NCBI RefSeq assembly: GCF_004343605.1
Contig: NZ_POSF01000015.1
Coordinates: 255,535-319,534 of the forward strand
Source: Dehalobacter sp. 12DCB1
GTDB lineage: Bacteria; Bacillota; Desulfitobacteriia; Desulfitobacteriales; Syntrophobotulaceae
DNA: 64,000 nucleotides
Reading direction: 5' to 3'
Every line of letters begins with the position of its first letter. The first letter of the stretch is position 1. Shown piece by piece: positions 8,544 through 16,713 of the stretch. Made by a program: the position numbers and the translations under genes. The notes under the pieces were generated by a model, which was given only the letters and a program-made list of their open reading frames with translations, had not been told where the DNA came from and did no database searches.

Positions 8544-9179
8544 CTACTTTTGCTGAGTTTCCCCTTGGAGTTTTTCCTGCAGTTTCTCCAGCGCCTGGCG
8601 CATTTCCAGTTGTAAGCCGTCTTCCAATTTAGGATCTTTCAGATCCCCCATGCTGGCAAGACTTTCGACATAGGAATCCCGAAGACCCTGATTGATTTCC
8701 ACGAGCTGATAATCTTCTTTAATCCCGACAAGCAGAGCGTCCCTGCTGCTGAGCAAGGTTTCGGAAGTTTCCCGGACTGATCCTTTTGCCGACTTTGTCC
8801 GATCCGAAGCTTTTGGTTTGGAAGACCTAGTTTCCGTTTTCTGGTGATCTTTCTGCGAGAGGGCATCCCAGGTCTCTTCGAGGTTTGCCTGAAAATAATT
8901 GATTTCTCCCATGAGCTTTGCCGCCCATTCCCTGACTACCTCAGGGTTCCGGGTAACGACAAAGGCCTCCTGAACAGATCCGCCATTTTTTAGGAGAATC
9001 TTGCATCCGGTCGGTGTTTCGTACTGATAAGCTGCACCGCGTTCCCTGGTATTGGTTACATCGATCACCCCAGGAATGATGTCGGTGATTTCGCGGTACT
9101 TACTCAAATCCTCCAGCCAGTCCAGGGCACCGGTAATGATACTGTGTTCTCTTTTAATTTTATTGCGACGAAATTTCAT
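8544..9179 (-). CDS. Protein of unknown function with DUF2103-like N-terminal part
   Basis: A 211-residue soluble protein. Residues 1-95 (KREHSIITGALDWLEDL, DIIPGVIDVTN, TGCKILLKNGGSVQEAFVV) look like the small DUF2103 domain of putative metal-binding proteins, recalled by pattern only. The middle (about 110-145) is a low-complexity basic linker rich in K, S, T; the C-terminus is helical and acidic. GAGGTT precedes the ATG at 9179. The gene follows the phosphodiesterase gene after only about 34 bases, so they may be co-transcribed. No function is proposed. Confidence 0.65.
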   Translation of the reverse strand: MKFRRNKIKREHSIITGALDWLEDLSKYREITDIIPGVIDVTNTRERGAAYQYETPTGCKILLKNGGSVQEAFVVTRNPEVVREWAAKLMGEINYFQANLEETWDALSQKDHQKTETRSSKPKASDRTKSAKGSVRETSETLLSSRDALLVGIKEDYQLVEINQGLRDSYVESLASMGDLKDPKLEDGLQLEMRQALEKLQEKLQGETQQK

Positions 9180-9213
9180 ATTAAAACCTCAGACTGCGTG
9201 ATGGCAAAAGTAA

Positions 9214-9699
9214 TTAAAAAAACAGATGCTGGATATCGAAACTCCCTTTTTCACTTAATTTCAATAAACCCATGGAAAACTGTGGCTGTCCTCTTCTTTC
9301 CGTCGGCGATCCCGGATTGAATAGCAATACCCCTTCATAAACATTTTTATAAGGTATATGGCTGTGTCCGAAGATAATCATATCTACATTTTCTCCCGAA
9401 AAAAAATTGTAAGCCCTTTCCGGGGTATTCTTTCCGGATCCAAGATAACCATGCGTAACACCAATCCTTAGAGGACCTAGTTTCGCTATGATTTTCTCTG
9501 GCAGCTCATCCAATAGCCAATCACAGTTTCCTCTGACTGCAATGACCGGTGCAATCAAATCCAGTTCCTCAATCAGACTCTTCGTCACAACATCTCCTGC
9601 GTGAATGATTGTATCAACCTCACTTAAAACATTCCAGACAAATGATGGGAGTTTCCGTCCATAGCGAATATGTGTATCAGAAAGAATGGCAATTTTCAT
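9214..9699 (-). CDS. YfcE/MJ0936-type metallophosphoesterase
   Basis: A 161-residue calcineurin-like phosphoesterase. The five metal-binding blocks are all present: SDTH (residues 8-11), HAGD, GNCD, THG and GHSH. Homologues hydrolyse phosphodiesters such as bis-pNPP or 2',3'-cyclic nucleotides with Mn or Ni; the natural substrate is unknown. In-frame codons extend upstream to 9747, but GGGAGG followed by ATG at 9699 gives the family start MKIAILSDTH. In many Firmicutes it sits next to the dITP/XTP pyrophosphatase gene, which is not seen here. Confidence 0.9.
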   Translation of the reverse strand: MKIAILSDTHIRYGRKLPSFVWNVLSEVDTIIHAGDVVTKSLIEELDLIAPVIAVRGNCDWLLDELPEKIIAKLGPLRIGVTHGYLGSGKNTPERAYNFFSGENVDMIIFGHSHIPYKNVYEGVLLFNPGSPTERRGQPQFSMGLLKLSEKGSFDIQHLFF

Positions 9700-9850
9700 T
9701 TCTTTCCTCCCTAATATGTTAGGCTGACCTGGATACATGTTCCTCATTTCAATACTTTTTTGGATTTTTGGTTAACTTCGTATTTCTATAATAGTAATGA
9801 AAAATTGCTGATTTGCCAATAGCTGTCTACATAATTTGACAGACAATATC

Positions 9851-9880
9851 TAAAAATAAACAGAGATATTTATCTCTGTT
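9851..9880 (-). terminator. Rho-independent terminator of the 9901-10257 gene
   Basis: A perfect 10-bp inverted repeat (AACAGAGATA / TATCTCTGTT, 9859-9880) is followed on the minus strand by TATTTTTA. It lies about 20 bases beyond the stop of the small gene at 9901. Confidence 0.8.
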
Positions 9881-9900
9881 CTCTTCATGGTTATAAAACG

Positions 9901-10257
9901 TTAAAGATATTGGCATTGACATTTTAAGGTTTTGCGGATTTCGTTGGCAACCCTCCAGGTTTCCTGCAGATGAGGAGTAAGTAACTCTATCTTGCCGCTG
10001 AATCGGTCTACAAGCAGATCGGGGCTCGGATCACTGTCAATGTCTTTATTGGAATGGCGGATATCTATCGCAATTTTATTGTCGTCGAACACAGGCGGAA
10101 CAAAATAATTAAGTACTTCTTCCGTAGCATCTATCAGATCAGCCACTTGATCATCCGGGTATCCTTCCCGTAAAAGAATTTCTTTAACCTGAGACAAAGA
10201 ATGATCTAAAGTAAGCAATATCTGCGCCCTTCTAACCAGTTCAGGATCTATATTCAT
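9901..10257 (-). CDS. Small protein of unknown function
   Basis: A 118-residue acidic soluble protein beginning MNIDPELVRRAQILLTLDHS and ending KCQCQYL; not recognised. Residues 8-45 look helical (QVKEILLREGYPDDQVADLIDAT, reminiscent of a UBA-like three-helix bundle). GAGGTGG lies just upstream of the ATG at 10257; upstream in-frame codons to 10314 lack a site. A terminator follows, so it is likely its own unit. Confidence 0.7.
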   Translation of the reverse strand: MNIDPELVRRAQILLTLDHSLSQVKEILLREGYPDDQVADLIDATEEVLNYFVPPVFDDNKIAIDIRHSNKDIDSDPSPDLLVDRFSGKIELLTPHLQETWRVANEIRKTLKCQCQYL

Positions 10258-10402
10258 TCTGCCACCTCTTTTCATTAGCTGCTTATCAACATTTTTCCCT
10301 GTAAGACGGAACAAATACTACTATATTTTTAACTCACTTGGTGTTCTTGCCCATCATGAATCCTTATTTTAATATATGTGCATATTTAGTGGAGGTTAGA
10401 GT

Positions 10403-10846
10403 ATGTTAAATTTTTTTTCACTGCCTGCTGTTCTAGCAGCAATCTCCGGAGCTGCAATGGCCGTGCAGGGAACGCTAAATTCACAGCTGACGCAAAAAAC
10501 TTCTTTGCTTTCTTCGACGCTGATCGTACACATCATCGGCAGTTTAATTGCCCTACTGGCCGTATTGGCTTGGAAAGTACCTATGTTTGCGCATAAATGG
10601 CTGCAAATCCCCTGGTATCTCTATTTAGGAGGAGCGTTGAGTGTTGGGATCGTTGCCTTAGTCGCCATAACGATATCTAGGATTGGCGTATGCAATGCCA
10701 CGACGGCCATCATTCTTGGACAGGTCGGTCTTGCGGTCATCATTGACCACTTTGGTCTTTTCGGGGTCCAAAGAATAAGCTGGAATCCGTGGCAGTTGCT
10801 GGGTCTTGCACTTTTTGTCGTTGGGGCAAAGCTGCTGTTCAAGTAA
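10403..10846 (+). CDS. DMT-superfamily membrane protein, YdcZ/DUF606 type
   Basis: A 147-residue membrane protein with four to five hydrophobic segments spanning nearly the whole length; the opening with GAAMAVQGTLNSQL and the later NATTAIILGQVGLAVIIDHFGLFG are hallmarks of the YdcZ half-size transporters of the drug/metabolite superfamily, which usually act as dimers. Substrate unknown. GGAGG lies nine bases before the ATG. It is convergent with the next gene, only three bases apart, with no separate terminator visible. Confidence 0.85.
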   Translation: MLNFFSLPAVLAAISGAAMAVQGTLNSQLTQKTSLLSSTLIVHIIGSLIALLAVLAWKVPMFAHKWLQIPWYLYLGGALSVGIVALVAITISRIGVCNATTAIILGQVGLAVIIDHFGLFGVQRISWNPWQLLGLALFVVGAKLLFK

Positions 10847-10849
10847 ATT

Positions 10850-11362
10850 CTATATTGTTCCGGAACGGTTATTGATCATATTTAAATTCAAAAGAATATT
10901 ATAAACTTCTTCTGTGACTACATATTTGTGAATATTGCCATTTGCGGAAAGCAGCAATATTTTTGTTGCTTCCCCTTTCCGATCTCCATCAATCAGCCTT
11001 ATAATGTAGGAATAGCTCTCTGTCGACAAAGAAAGTTGCTGAAACTCGTTGTTGCCGACAAACAGCGCCCAGTATCCGTCTGAGATTTCACTGTCCCCAG
11101 TGTAGATGGAATTATAGACACTTGTTGTATCTGACTCATCCCCTGTTGTGGTATCCTGAACCTCACTTGAGGTTGGCAGCGTAATTTCACTTATTTCTCC
11201 CGTTTCTGCAGTTGCAGAGGTTAGCTGGTCGTAAACATTATGAAAAAAATCCGGGAATAGCAAATAACCGACGATACCGACGATGAATATCCATAAAGCG
11301 AGCACTTTAATATCGCCCCAGATGTCATTTTGAGGAGGACGTCCCCAGGCATTGCTGCGCAT
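10850..11362 (-). CDS. Single-pass membrane protein of unknown function
   Basis: A 170-residue protein: short N-terminal cytoplasmic segment, one membrane helix (about residues 19-40, VLALWIFIVGIVGYLLF), a Ser/Thr/Glu-rich linker (about 48-85) and a small globular domain (about 95-165) presumably outside the membrane. No family recognised. GGGGTGG lies just before the ATG at 11362. It diverges from uvrC with about 94 bases between the two starts. Confidence 0.7.
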   Translation of the reverse strand: MRSNAWGRPPQNDIWGDIKVLALWIFIVGIVGYLLFPDFFHNVYDQLTSATAETGEISEITLPTSSEVQDTTTGDESDTTSVYNSIYTGDSEISDGYWALFVGNNEFQQLSLSTESYSYIIRLIDGDRKGEATKILLLSANGNIHKYVVTEEVYNILLNLNMINNRSGTI

Positions 11363-11456
11363 AATACCACCCCAAGAAAATATACGTCCTTTTATTGGAG
11401 AATATGACGTTGCAACTTTTAAATATTCCCCCTACAATTTAACTGAGGTGAAAATT

Positions 11457-13217
11457 TTGATAGATTTACTGCAAAAAAAACTAAAATTGCTGCCGGATAA
11501 TCCTGGCGTTTATTTGATGAAAAATGCTGCCGGTAAGATTATTTACGTCGGAAAAGCCAAGGTACTGAAAAACCGGGTAAGGTCTTATTTTACAGGGTCC
11601 CATGATCAGAAGACCCAGAAACTTGTCAGTGAAATTACCGACTTTGAATATATCCTGACATCTTCTGAAGTTGAGGCTCTCTTGCTCGAATGTAACCTTA
11701 TCAAAAAACATGACCCATACTATAACATTATGTTGAAGGATGATAAATCTTATCCTTATATATTAATAACATCTGAAAAACACCCTCGGATTATTGTTAC
11801 CCGTAAAGTTTCCAAAAAAGCCGGCAAATATTTTGGTCCCTATCCCAATGCAACAGCGGCCAGAGAAACTGCTCGCCTACTAAACCGGCTACTTCCTTTC
11901 CGCAAATGCAGTCAGATCCCTGCTAAATCCTGTCTTTATTATCATATTGGACAATGCCTCGGTCCGTGTATTCATCCTATTGAGCCTGAACAATATCAGG
12001 AAGTCCTTGATAAAGCCACCATGTTCCTCCGCGGCAATCAAAAAAGTATCATTGACTGGCTGGAAGAAAAAATGAGCAAAGCCGCTGAAGCGCTGCAGTT
12101 TGAGGCAGCCAGAGAATACCGGGATCTCATTCATGACCTGAAAACCATCAATGAAAAACAAAATATTACGCTAAGTGATTTGCGAAACCGTGATATCGTG
12201 GCCTACGCGTTTAATGAAGAGCTAATGAATATTCAGGTCTTCTGTTTCCGTCAGGGCAAATTGGTTACCCGGGACAGTTTCTTCTTCGCCTACTATGATG
12301 AACCGGAAGAATCATTTCTTTCGTTTCTGGTCCAGTACTATGCGGACGAAATGGTCATTCCGGATGAGATTTGTATTCCGGAAATCCAATCGACTGCAGT
12401 CATGGACATCCTTCCTCTGACCATACCCAAAAGAGGTAAGACCAAACAACTTCTAGCAATGGCCGCCTCTAATGCTGAGACTGTTCTGAAAGAAAAAATG
12501 GATCTGGAAAAAGACAAAAATGAAAAGATTCGGAAAACGATGGCAGAGTTATGTGAACTTCTCGGGATCGCTCAGGCCGATACGATCGAAGCCTTCGATA
12601 TTTCTGGGCTGTTTGGCAGTAATATCGTCGGTGGTATGGTTCAGTTTAAAACTGGAAAACCCTCCCGGGCAAACTACCGGAAATTCAATATTGCTCCGCT
12701 CGCGGACACCAATGATGACACTGCTTACCTTAAACATATTATCGGGCGCCGTTATTCCCGCCTGCTAAAGGAAGAATCAGCGATGCCGGATCTTATTCTG
12801 GTTGATGGCGGAAAAGGACAAGTCAAAGCTGCGCTTGATACTCTGAAGGAGCTAGGTTTGACCATTCCAGTTGCCGGTATGGTTAAAAATGACCGTCACG
12901 AAACGCGCAGTCTAATCAATCAGGCCGGCCGTGAGCTTTCTATTGACACCAGAGTTGAGGTGTTTTATCTGATCCAGCGAATCCAGGACGAGGTGCACCG
13001 TTTTGCGATCACTTTTCACAGACAGCAGCGGATCAAAAACATGACCGCATCGGAGCTGGATGGGATTCCCGGAATTGGGCCAAAACGAAAAAGAATGCTC
13101 CTCAGAACTTTCGATTCCTTGGATGCGATCAAAAATGCTGCACCTGAAGAATTTATCAAGTCCGGTTTGTCGGCAGTGACCGCCCAAGAAGTCTATAACC
13201 ACTTTCACCACACGTAA
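11457..13217 (+). CDS. uvrC: UvrABC excinuclease subunit C
   Basis: The nuclease subunit that makes both incisions in nucleotide excision repair. Domains in order: GIY-YIG (NPGVYLMKN...GKIIYVGKAK, residues about 12-60), UVR helical hairpin (about 200-235, EALQFEAAREYRDLI), RNase H-like nuclease core (FDISGLFGSNIVGGMV, about 385) and C-terminal helix-hairpin-helix (IPGIGPKRKRMLL, about 540). Length 586 is usual. The frame is open from 11352, but a TTG at 11457 with GAGGTGA five to nine bases upstream gives the standard N-terminus; a TTG start is therefore inferred. uvrA and uvrB are not in the window. Confidence 0.95.
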   Translation: MIDLLQKKLKLLPDNPGVYLMKNAAGKIIYVGKAKVLKNRVRSYFTGSHDQKTQKLVSEITDFEYILTSSEVEALLLECNLIKKHDPYYNIMLKDDKSYPYILITSEKHPRIIVTRKVSKKAGKYFGPYPNATAARETARLLNRLLPFRKCSQIPAKSCLYYHIGQCLGPCIHPIEPEQYQEVLDKATMFLRGNQKSIIDWLEEKMSKAAEALQFEAAREYRDLIHDLKTINEKQNITLSDLRNRDIVAYAFNEELMNIQVFCFRQGKLVTRDSFFFAYYDEPEESFLSFLVQYYADEMVIPDEICIPEIQSTAVMDILPLTIPKRGKTKQLLAMAASNAETVLKEKMDLEKDKNEKIRKTMAELCELLGIAQADTIEAFDISGLFGSNIVGGMVQFKTGKPSRANYRKFNIAPLADTNDDTAYLKHIIGRRYSRLLKEESAMPDLILVDGGKGQVKAALDTLKELGLTIPVAGMVKNDRHETRSLINQAGRELSIDTRVEVFYLIQRIQDEVHRFAITFHRQQRIKNMTASELDGIPGIGPKRKRMLLRTFDSLDAIKNAAPEEFIKSGLSAVTAQEVYNHFHHT

Positions 13218-13251
13218 AAGTAGATATGATATTATTTTGTATCATGATTTT

Positions 13252-13289
13252 TTGACTGTCTTGACAAGACAATCAAACACGTATATTCT
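13252..13289 (+). promoter_or_regulatory. Promoter with overlapping 25-bp dyad upstream of the M23-bactofilin pair
   Basis: TTGACA (13261-13266), a 17-base spacer and TATTCT (13284-13289) form a good sigma-A promoter. A nearly perfect palindrome, TTGACTGTCTTG-A-CAAGACAATCAA (13252-13276, one mismatched pair), covers the -35 hexamer, the position of a repressor operator. The regulator is unknown. Confidence 0.6.
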
Positions 13290-13308
13290 AGAAAATGGAT
13301 TAATGCCT

Positions 13309-13349
13309 CACAAAAACGCGAAAATATAAAATATTTTCGTTTTTTGTGT
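13309..13349 (+). promoter_or_regulatory. Long AT-rich hairpin in the 5' leader of the M23 peptidase gene
   Basis: GAAAATAT-aaa-ATATTTTC (13320-13338) with outer arms CACAAAAAC / GTTTTTTGTG gives a stem of about 17 bp ending in a T-rich stretch, 20 bases before the start codon and downstream of the predicted promoter. It could serve as the uvrC terminator or as an attenuator of the pair. Confidence 0.5.
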
Positions 13350-13368
13350 CTTATTCAGGAGTGATATT

Positions 13369-14262
13369 TTGAAGCACAAATACTCAATTATTATCATCCA
13401 CCCTGACCACGACAAAGCGCCCCGGCAGATTCAGTTTTCAGTTAAAGCGAAAAAAATGGTTGTTATTAGCTCAGCTGCACTGGTCATCTTTTTTACGGGA
13501 CTTTTTGCTCATGACATTTATCAGGCTTATTACATCAATATTTATCAGCAAAAAATTGCCTATGTCGATAAGCTTGAAGCCCAGCTGCAGACCAAGGATC
13601 TGGAAATTGCAAGATTGAATGAAAAGACATCCGAAATCAATCAGAACTTGTTAACAATCTCCTCGCTGGAATCTAAAATTGCCGGCATTCTTAAAATCCA
13701 GCAGAAAAATACGACGGAAGTCAGCCGCGGCAGTTACTCCGTACAGTCATATTCCGAGCCGGAAAGCCTTGATCAGGCTTCAAATCTGCTCAATTCTCAT
13801 GTAGAAACCTTGCAGGAGTATTATGATGCTTCCGTAGAATACAAAGATAAGCTAAACCGGACACCGAGCATTCTTCCGGTCAACGGTCCGATCTCTTCAC
13901 CTTTTGGCTATCGCCGCAATCCTTTTGGGGGTTGGAGCAGTGAGTTTCATTCCGGTGTTGATATTGCTTGCGATTATGGTACACCTGTCCAGGCGGTTGC
14001 TGCCGGGACCGTCACTTATGCGGGCTATGACGGTTATTGGGGACGAAGGGTGCAGATTGATCACGGTTATGGCGTTGTTACGTTTTATGCCCATAATTCC
14101 AAACTGACAGTCAAAGTAGGAGACACGATTCAGAAAGGCGACGTTGTAGCGTACAGCGGAAATTCCGGTCGGAGCACCGGCAGCCACCTTCACTACCAGG
14201 CCTATATTGACGGTGAACTTGTTGATCCGACAATTTTTACTACATATACCGAAACGCAATAA
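13369..14262 (+). CDS. Membrane-anchored M23 (LytM-type) peptidase
   Basis: A 297-residue protein: N-terminal cytoplasmic stub, one membrane helix (about residues 29-48), a periplasmic/extracellular coiled coil (about 58-160) and a C-terminal M23 domain (about 170-290) with the zinc motifs HSGVD and HLHYQ intact, so it should be an active Gly-Gly or D,L-endopeptidase on peptidoglycan. A TTG at 13369 with AGGAGTGA upstream is the only start with a good site. It is followed after 17 bases by a bactofilin gene, a pairing known in several phyla where bactofilin scaffolds the peptidase to shape the cell. Confidence 0.9.
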   Translation: MKHKYSIIIIHPDHDKAPRQIQFSVKAKKMVVISSAALVIFFTGLFAHDIYQAYYINIYQQKIAYVDKLEAQLQTKDLEIARLNEKTSEINQNLLTISSLESKIAGILKIQQKNTTEVSRGSYSVQSYSEPESLDQASNLLNSHVETLQEYYDASVEYKDKLNRTPSILPVNGPISSPFGYRRNPFGGWSSEFHSGVDIACDYGTPVQAVAAGTVTYAGYDGYWGRRVQIDHGYGVVTFYAHNSKLTVKVGDTIQKGDVVAYSGNSGRSTGSHLHYQAYIDGELVDPTIFTTYTETQ

Positions 14263-14279
14263 AAAAGGAGCGGCTAAGA

Positions 14280-14696
14280 ATGTTTAGTAAGAAAGAAAAC
14301 GACACAAAACCGGTTATCCGTAATATCAGCACGAACACAAATATTACATACATTGCTGAAGACTGTGAACTCAAGGGGTCTTTGGTATCGGTCGGCAATG
14401 TTCGGATAGACGGGAAGCTCGAAGGCACTATTGAAGTTGGGGGTGACTTGATCATCGGTCAATCTGCCTCAGTAAAAGCCAATATTACTGCTGCCACTGC
14501 AACGATCACCGGTGTTGTCTGCGGGAACATTAAGGTCGGAGACCTATTGGAATTAAGCCCTTCCTCCCACCTCTGTGGGGACATCATCACCAAACAGCTT
14601 AAAATCGACCAGGGCGCCATCTTTGTCGGCACAAGTTCGATCGTCTCTAACAGTATAGATCATCGCGATGATGCTTCCCCTGAAAAAAAGTCCTAA
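14280..14696 (+). CDS. Bactofilin-family cytoskeletal protein
   Basis: A 138-residue polymer-forming protein. The core (about residues 28-118) is made of repeating short beta units with hydrophobic spacing (GSLVSVGNVRIDGKLEGTIEVGGDLIIG), the right-handed beta-helix of bactofilins; the two tails are polar. AAGGAG lies upstream of the ATG. Co-transcribed with the M23 peptidase and followed by a clear terminator, so the two form a self-contained morphogenesis module. A role in rod shape or sporulation is inferred from the pairing. Confidence 0.92.
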   Translation: MFSKKENDTKPVIRNISTNTNITYIAEDCELKGSLVSVGNVRIDGKLEGTIEVGGDLIIGQSASVKANITAATATITGVVCGNIKVGDLLELSPSSHLCGDIITKQLKIDQGAIFVGTSSIVSNSIDHRDDASPEKKS

Positions 14697-14718
14697 GAAA
14701 CAATGCATATTCGGAGTC

Positions 14719-14767
14719 GGAGTTTTGCAGGAATGCTGTAACAGCAGCCCAACAAAACTCCTTTTTT
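14719..14767 (+). terminator. Terminator of the M23-bactofilin operon
   Basis: GGAGTTTTG (14719-14727) pairs with CAAAACTCC (14753-14761), enclosing a small GCTG-taa-CAGC hairpin, and is followed by TTTTTT. Confidence 0.9.
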
Positions 14768-14830
14768 AGCTCTGTGTCAAATATGGGGAATTTTTTCGTC
14801 CAATAACATATCTTCTTGAGGTCTAAGTTC

Positions 14831-16480
14831 TTAGATATTATAACATACGATATTTTTATTTATTTTATTAATTTCGCTATGGTTAGAGGCATATTGAAAA
14901 ATTTCTTGAGTTATAACTTTATTTTTTTTATTTTCTTTCATAAGTACTGACAAACAAGCTTTGACTACCTCACTATCATATAAAACATTACTATGTTTTA
15001 ATACTTCAGCCATTGCTTCTCCTAAACCACGGGCAGGTCTATAAGGTCTATGAGAAGACATCGCATCTATCGTATCCGCAACAGCTAATATCTTTGCTTC
15101 TATAAGTATTTCATTATTTCGTAAACCATTTGGGTACCCAGAGCCATTCATTCTTTCATGATGCTGTAAAATTATTTTAGCAATTGGCCAGGAAAATTCT
15201 AAGGTCTTAATAACTTCAAAACCATTCTGAACATGCTCTTTGATTAAATTGAATTCATTATCTGTTAAATTACGAGGTTTATTAAGTATATCTAAAGGTA
15301 TAGCTATCTTTCCAATATCATGTAGTAGTGCAGCTACTTTTATTCCTTTAATTTGTTCCTCCGGTAATTTCATTTCTTTGGCTATAGCACAAGACAAATT
15401 AGCAACATTCGTTTGATGAGAAGCCGTATATGAGTCCTTTTGTTCTAACAGTTCACTTAATGCTGTAATTGTAGATTGTGAAAGGATTTGTAATTTCTCA
15501 TTAGTTTTTTTTAGTTTTGCTTCCAATGACTTAATTGCTTCCTTTTCCATTAATAATTCTGTTTGCACTTGCTTATACTTTGACATTTCACACATATATT
15601 CAAAGCGAACATCCCTGCCGTCCCTCCAACGGATTATCTTATTGGTAATTTCAAAATATTTATTTACAAAAGTATTATAATGTTCCCAGATATATGGTTT
15701 GTCCTTGGTTTCTTTTATAATTTGATTTGTACAAAAAATACATGGATAATCCTTATTATGCAAGACCTTATAGCATAACTCTCCTATCGGTTCTCTACCA
15801 TAAATATCTTTAATAAATTTATTTGCATAAAGTATTTTGTAGTTTTCTATATCCGAAACGTAAATTCCCGCATTGATGTTATCAAACATAGTACAGTACT
15901 GAATACGTTCGAAATTCATGCTTTTTTTGGCCATATCATTTGCAATAGCTGAACAAAGAATTCTAGCAATAGACTGGAGAAAATTAACATCAACTTCCAG
16001 CCATTCACGATAATTTCCCCATACATCAAAACCTAAGCAACCGTAGTATATATTTTTAACAAATAACGGGATAATAAAAAGAGATTTTATCCTTTGGTTA
16101 AGTATTATTTTTTTTGTGATCTCATCGGGAATATCTTCAATGTCTGAAAAACATATTATTTTATTATTTTCCACTTGATTTAGTAACCAAGGTGTAAAAC
16201 ATTCCGACATATCATGAAGATTATTTTTTTCGTGAACGATACCGGGCGAAACCCATACAAAATTATTATTTATATTTGTTTCTTGATAAGGTTCTAATAA
16301 ATAGGCTCGACTAACTAATAGAGTTTCTCCAAGAACTTGAAGACTTTTATTTATGCAATCGTCTATATCACTATCTTCAAGAGTAATAAGAGAAACTTTA
16401 TTTAGCAATTGTTCATATATGAGTCTATTTTTTAATGAATTTATTAAATTCCTTTTTTCAACAGCCAAATGTGTATGCAA
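14831..16480 (-). CDS. GAF-PAS-HD-GYP c-di-GMP phosphodiesterase
   Basis: A 549-residue signalling protein. Residues about 25-180 form a GAF-like domain, 195-300 a PAS-like domain with a CxxC (YPCIFC), 310-345 a coiled coil, and 345-520 the HD-GYP domain with HDIGK and HHERMNGSGYP, so all metal ligands and the GYP signature are present. HD-GYP proteins hydrolyse c-di-GMP to pGpG or GMP. The gene is distinctly richer in A+T than its neighbours and uses more AT-ending codons, hinting at acquisition. No good ribosome-binding site precedes the ATG at 16480. Upstream on the same strand lies the large non-coding region 16714-17430. Confidence 0.88.
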   Translation of the reverse strand: MHTHLAVEKRNLINSLKNRLIYEQLLNKVSLITLEDSDIDDCINKSLQVLGETLLVSRAYLLEPYQETNINNNFVWVSPGIVHEKNNLHDMSECFTPWLLNQVENNKIICFSDIEDIPDEITKKIILNQRIKSLFIIPLFVKNIYYGCLGFDVWGNYREWLEVDVNFLQSIARILCSAIANDMAKKSMNFERIQYCTMFDNINAGIYVSDIENYKILYANKFIKDIYGREPIGELCYKVLHNKDYPCIFCTNQIIKETKDKPYIWEHYNTFVNKYFEITNKIIRWRDGRDVRFEYMCEMSKYKQVQTELLMEKEAIKSLEAKLKKTNEKLQILSQSTITALSELLEQKDSYTASHQTNVANLSCAIAKEMKLPEEQIKGIKVAALLHDIGKIAIPLDILNKPRNLTDNEFNLIKEHVQNGFEVIKTLEFSWPIAKIILQHHERMNGSGYPNGLRNNEILIEAKILAVADTIDAMSSHRPYRPARGLGEAMAEVLKHSNVLYDSEVVKACLSVLMKENKKNKVITQEIFQYASNHSEINKINKNIVCYNI

Positions 16481-16713
16481 AAATGCTTACTCACTTTCTA
16501 AAAGAAATTTTATAATCTTAGAAGAAGTGTAAATCGGCTACCAGATGATCGTCATTTTAAATTTAAAAAATCCTTATTTATTCTTAATTATACTTTTATA
16601 AAACATTTTACTCAAGAAAAATTTTGTTTTTCAAAATATTTTTATTATTAAATATTTATTTAAAGCGCCATGAATGGCCAATAGCCGAAAAGCGGTTCGG
16701 GACACGATATAAA

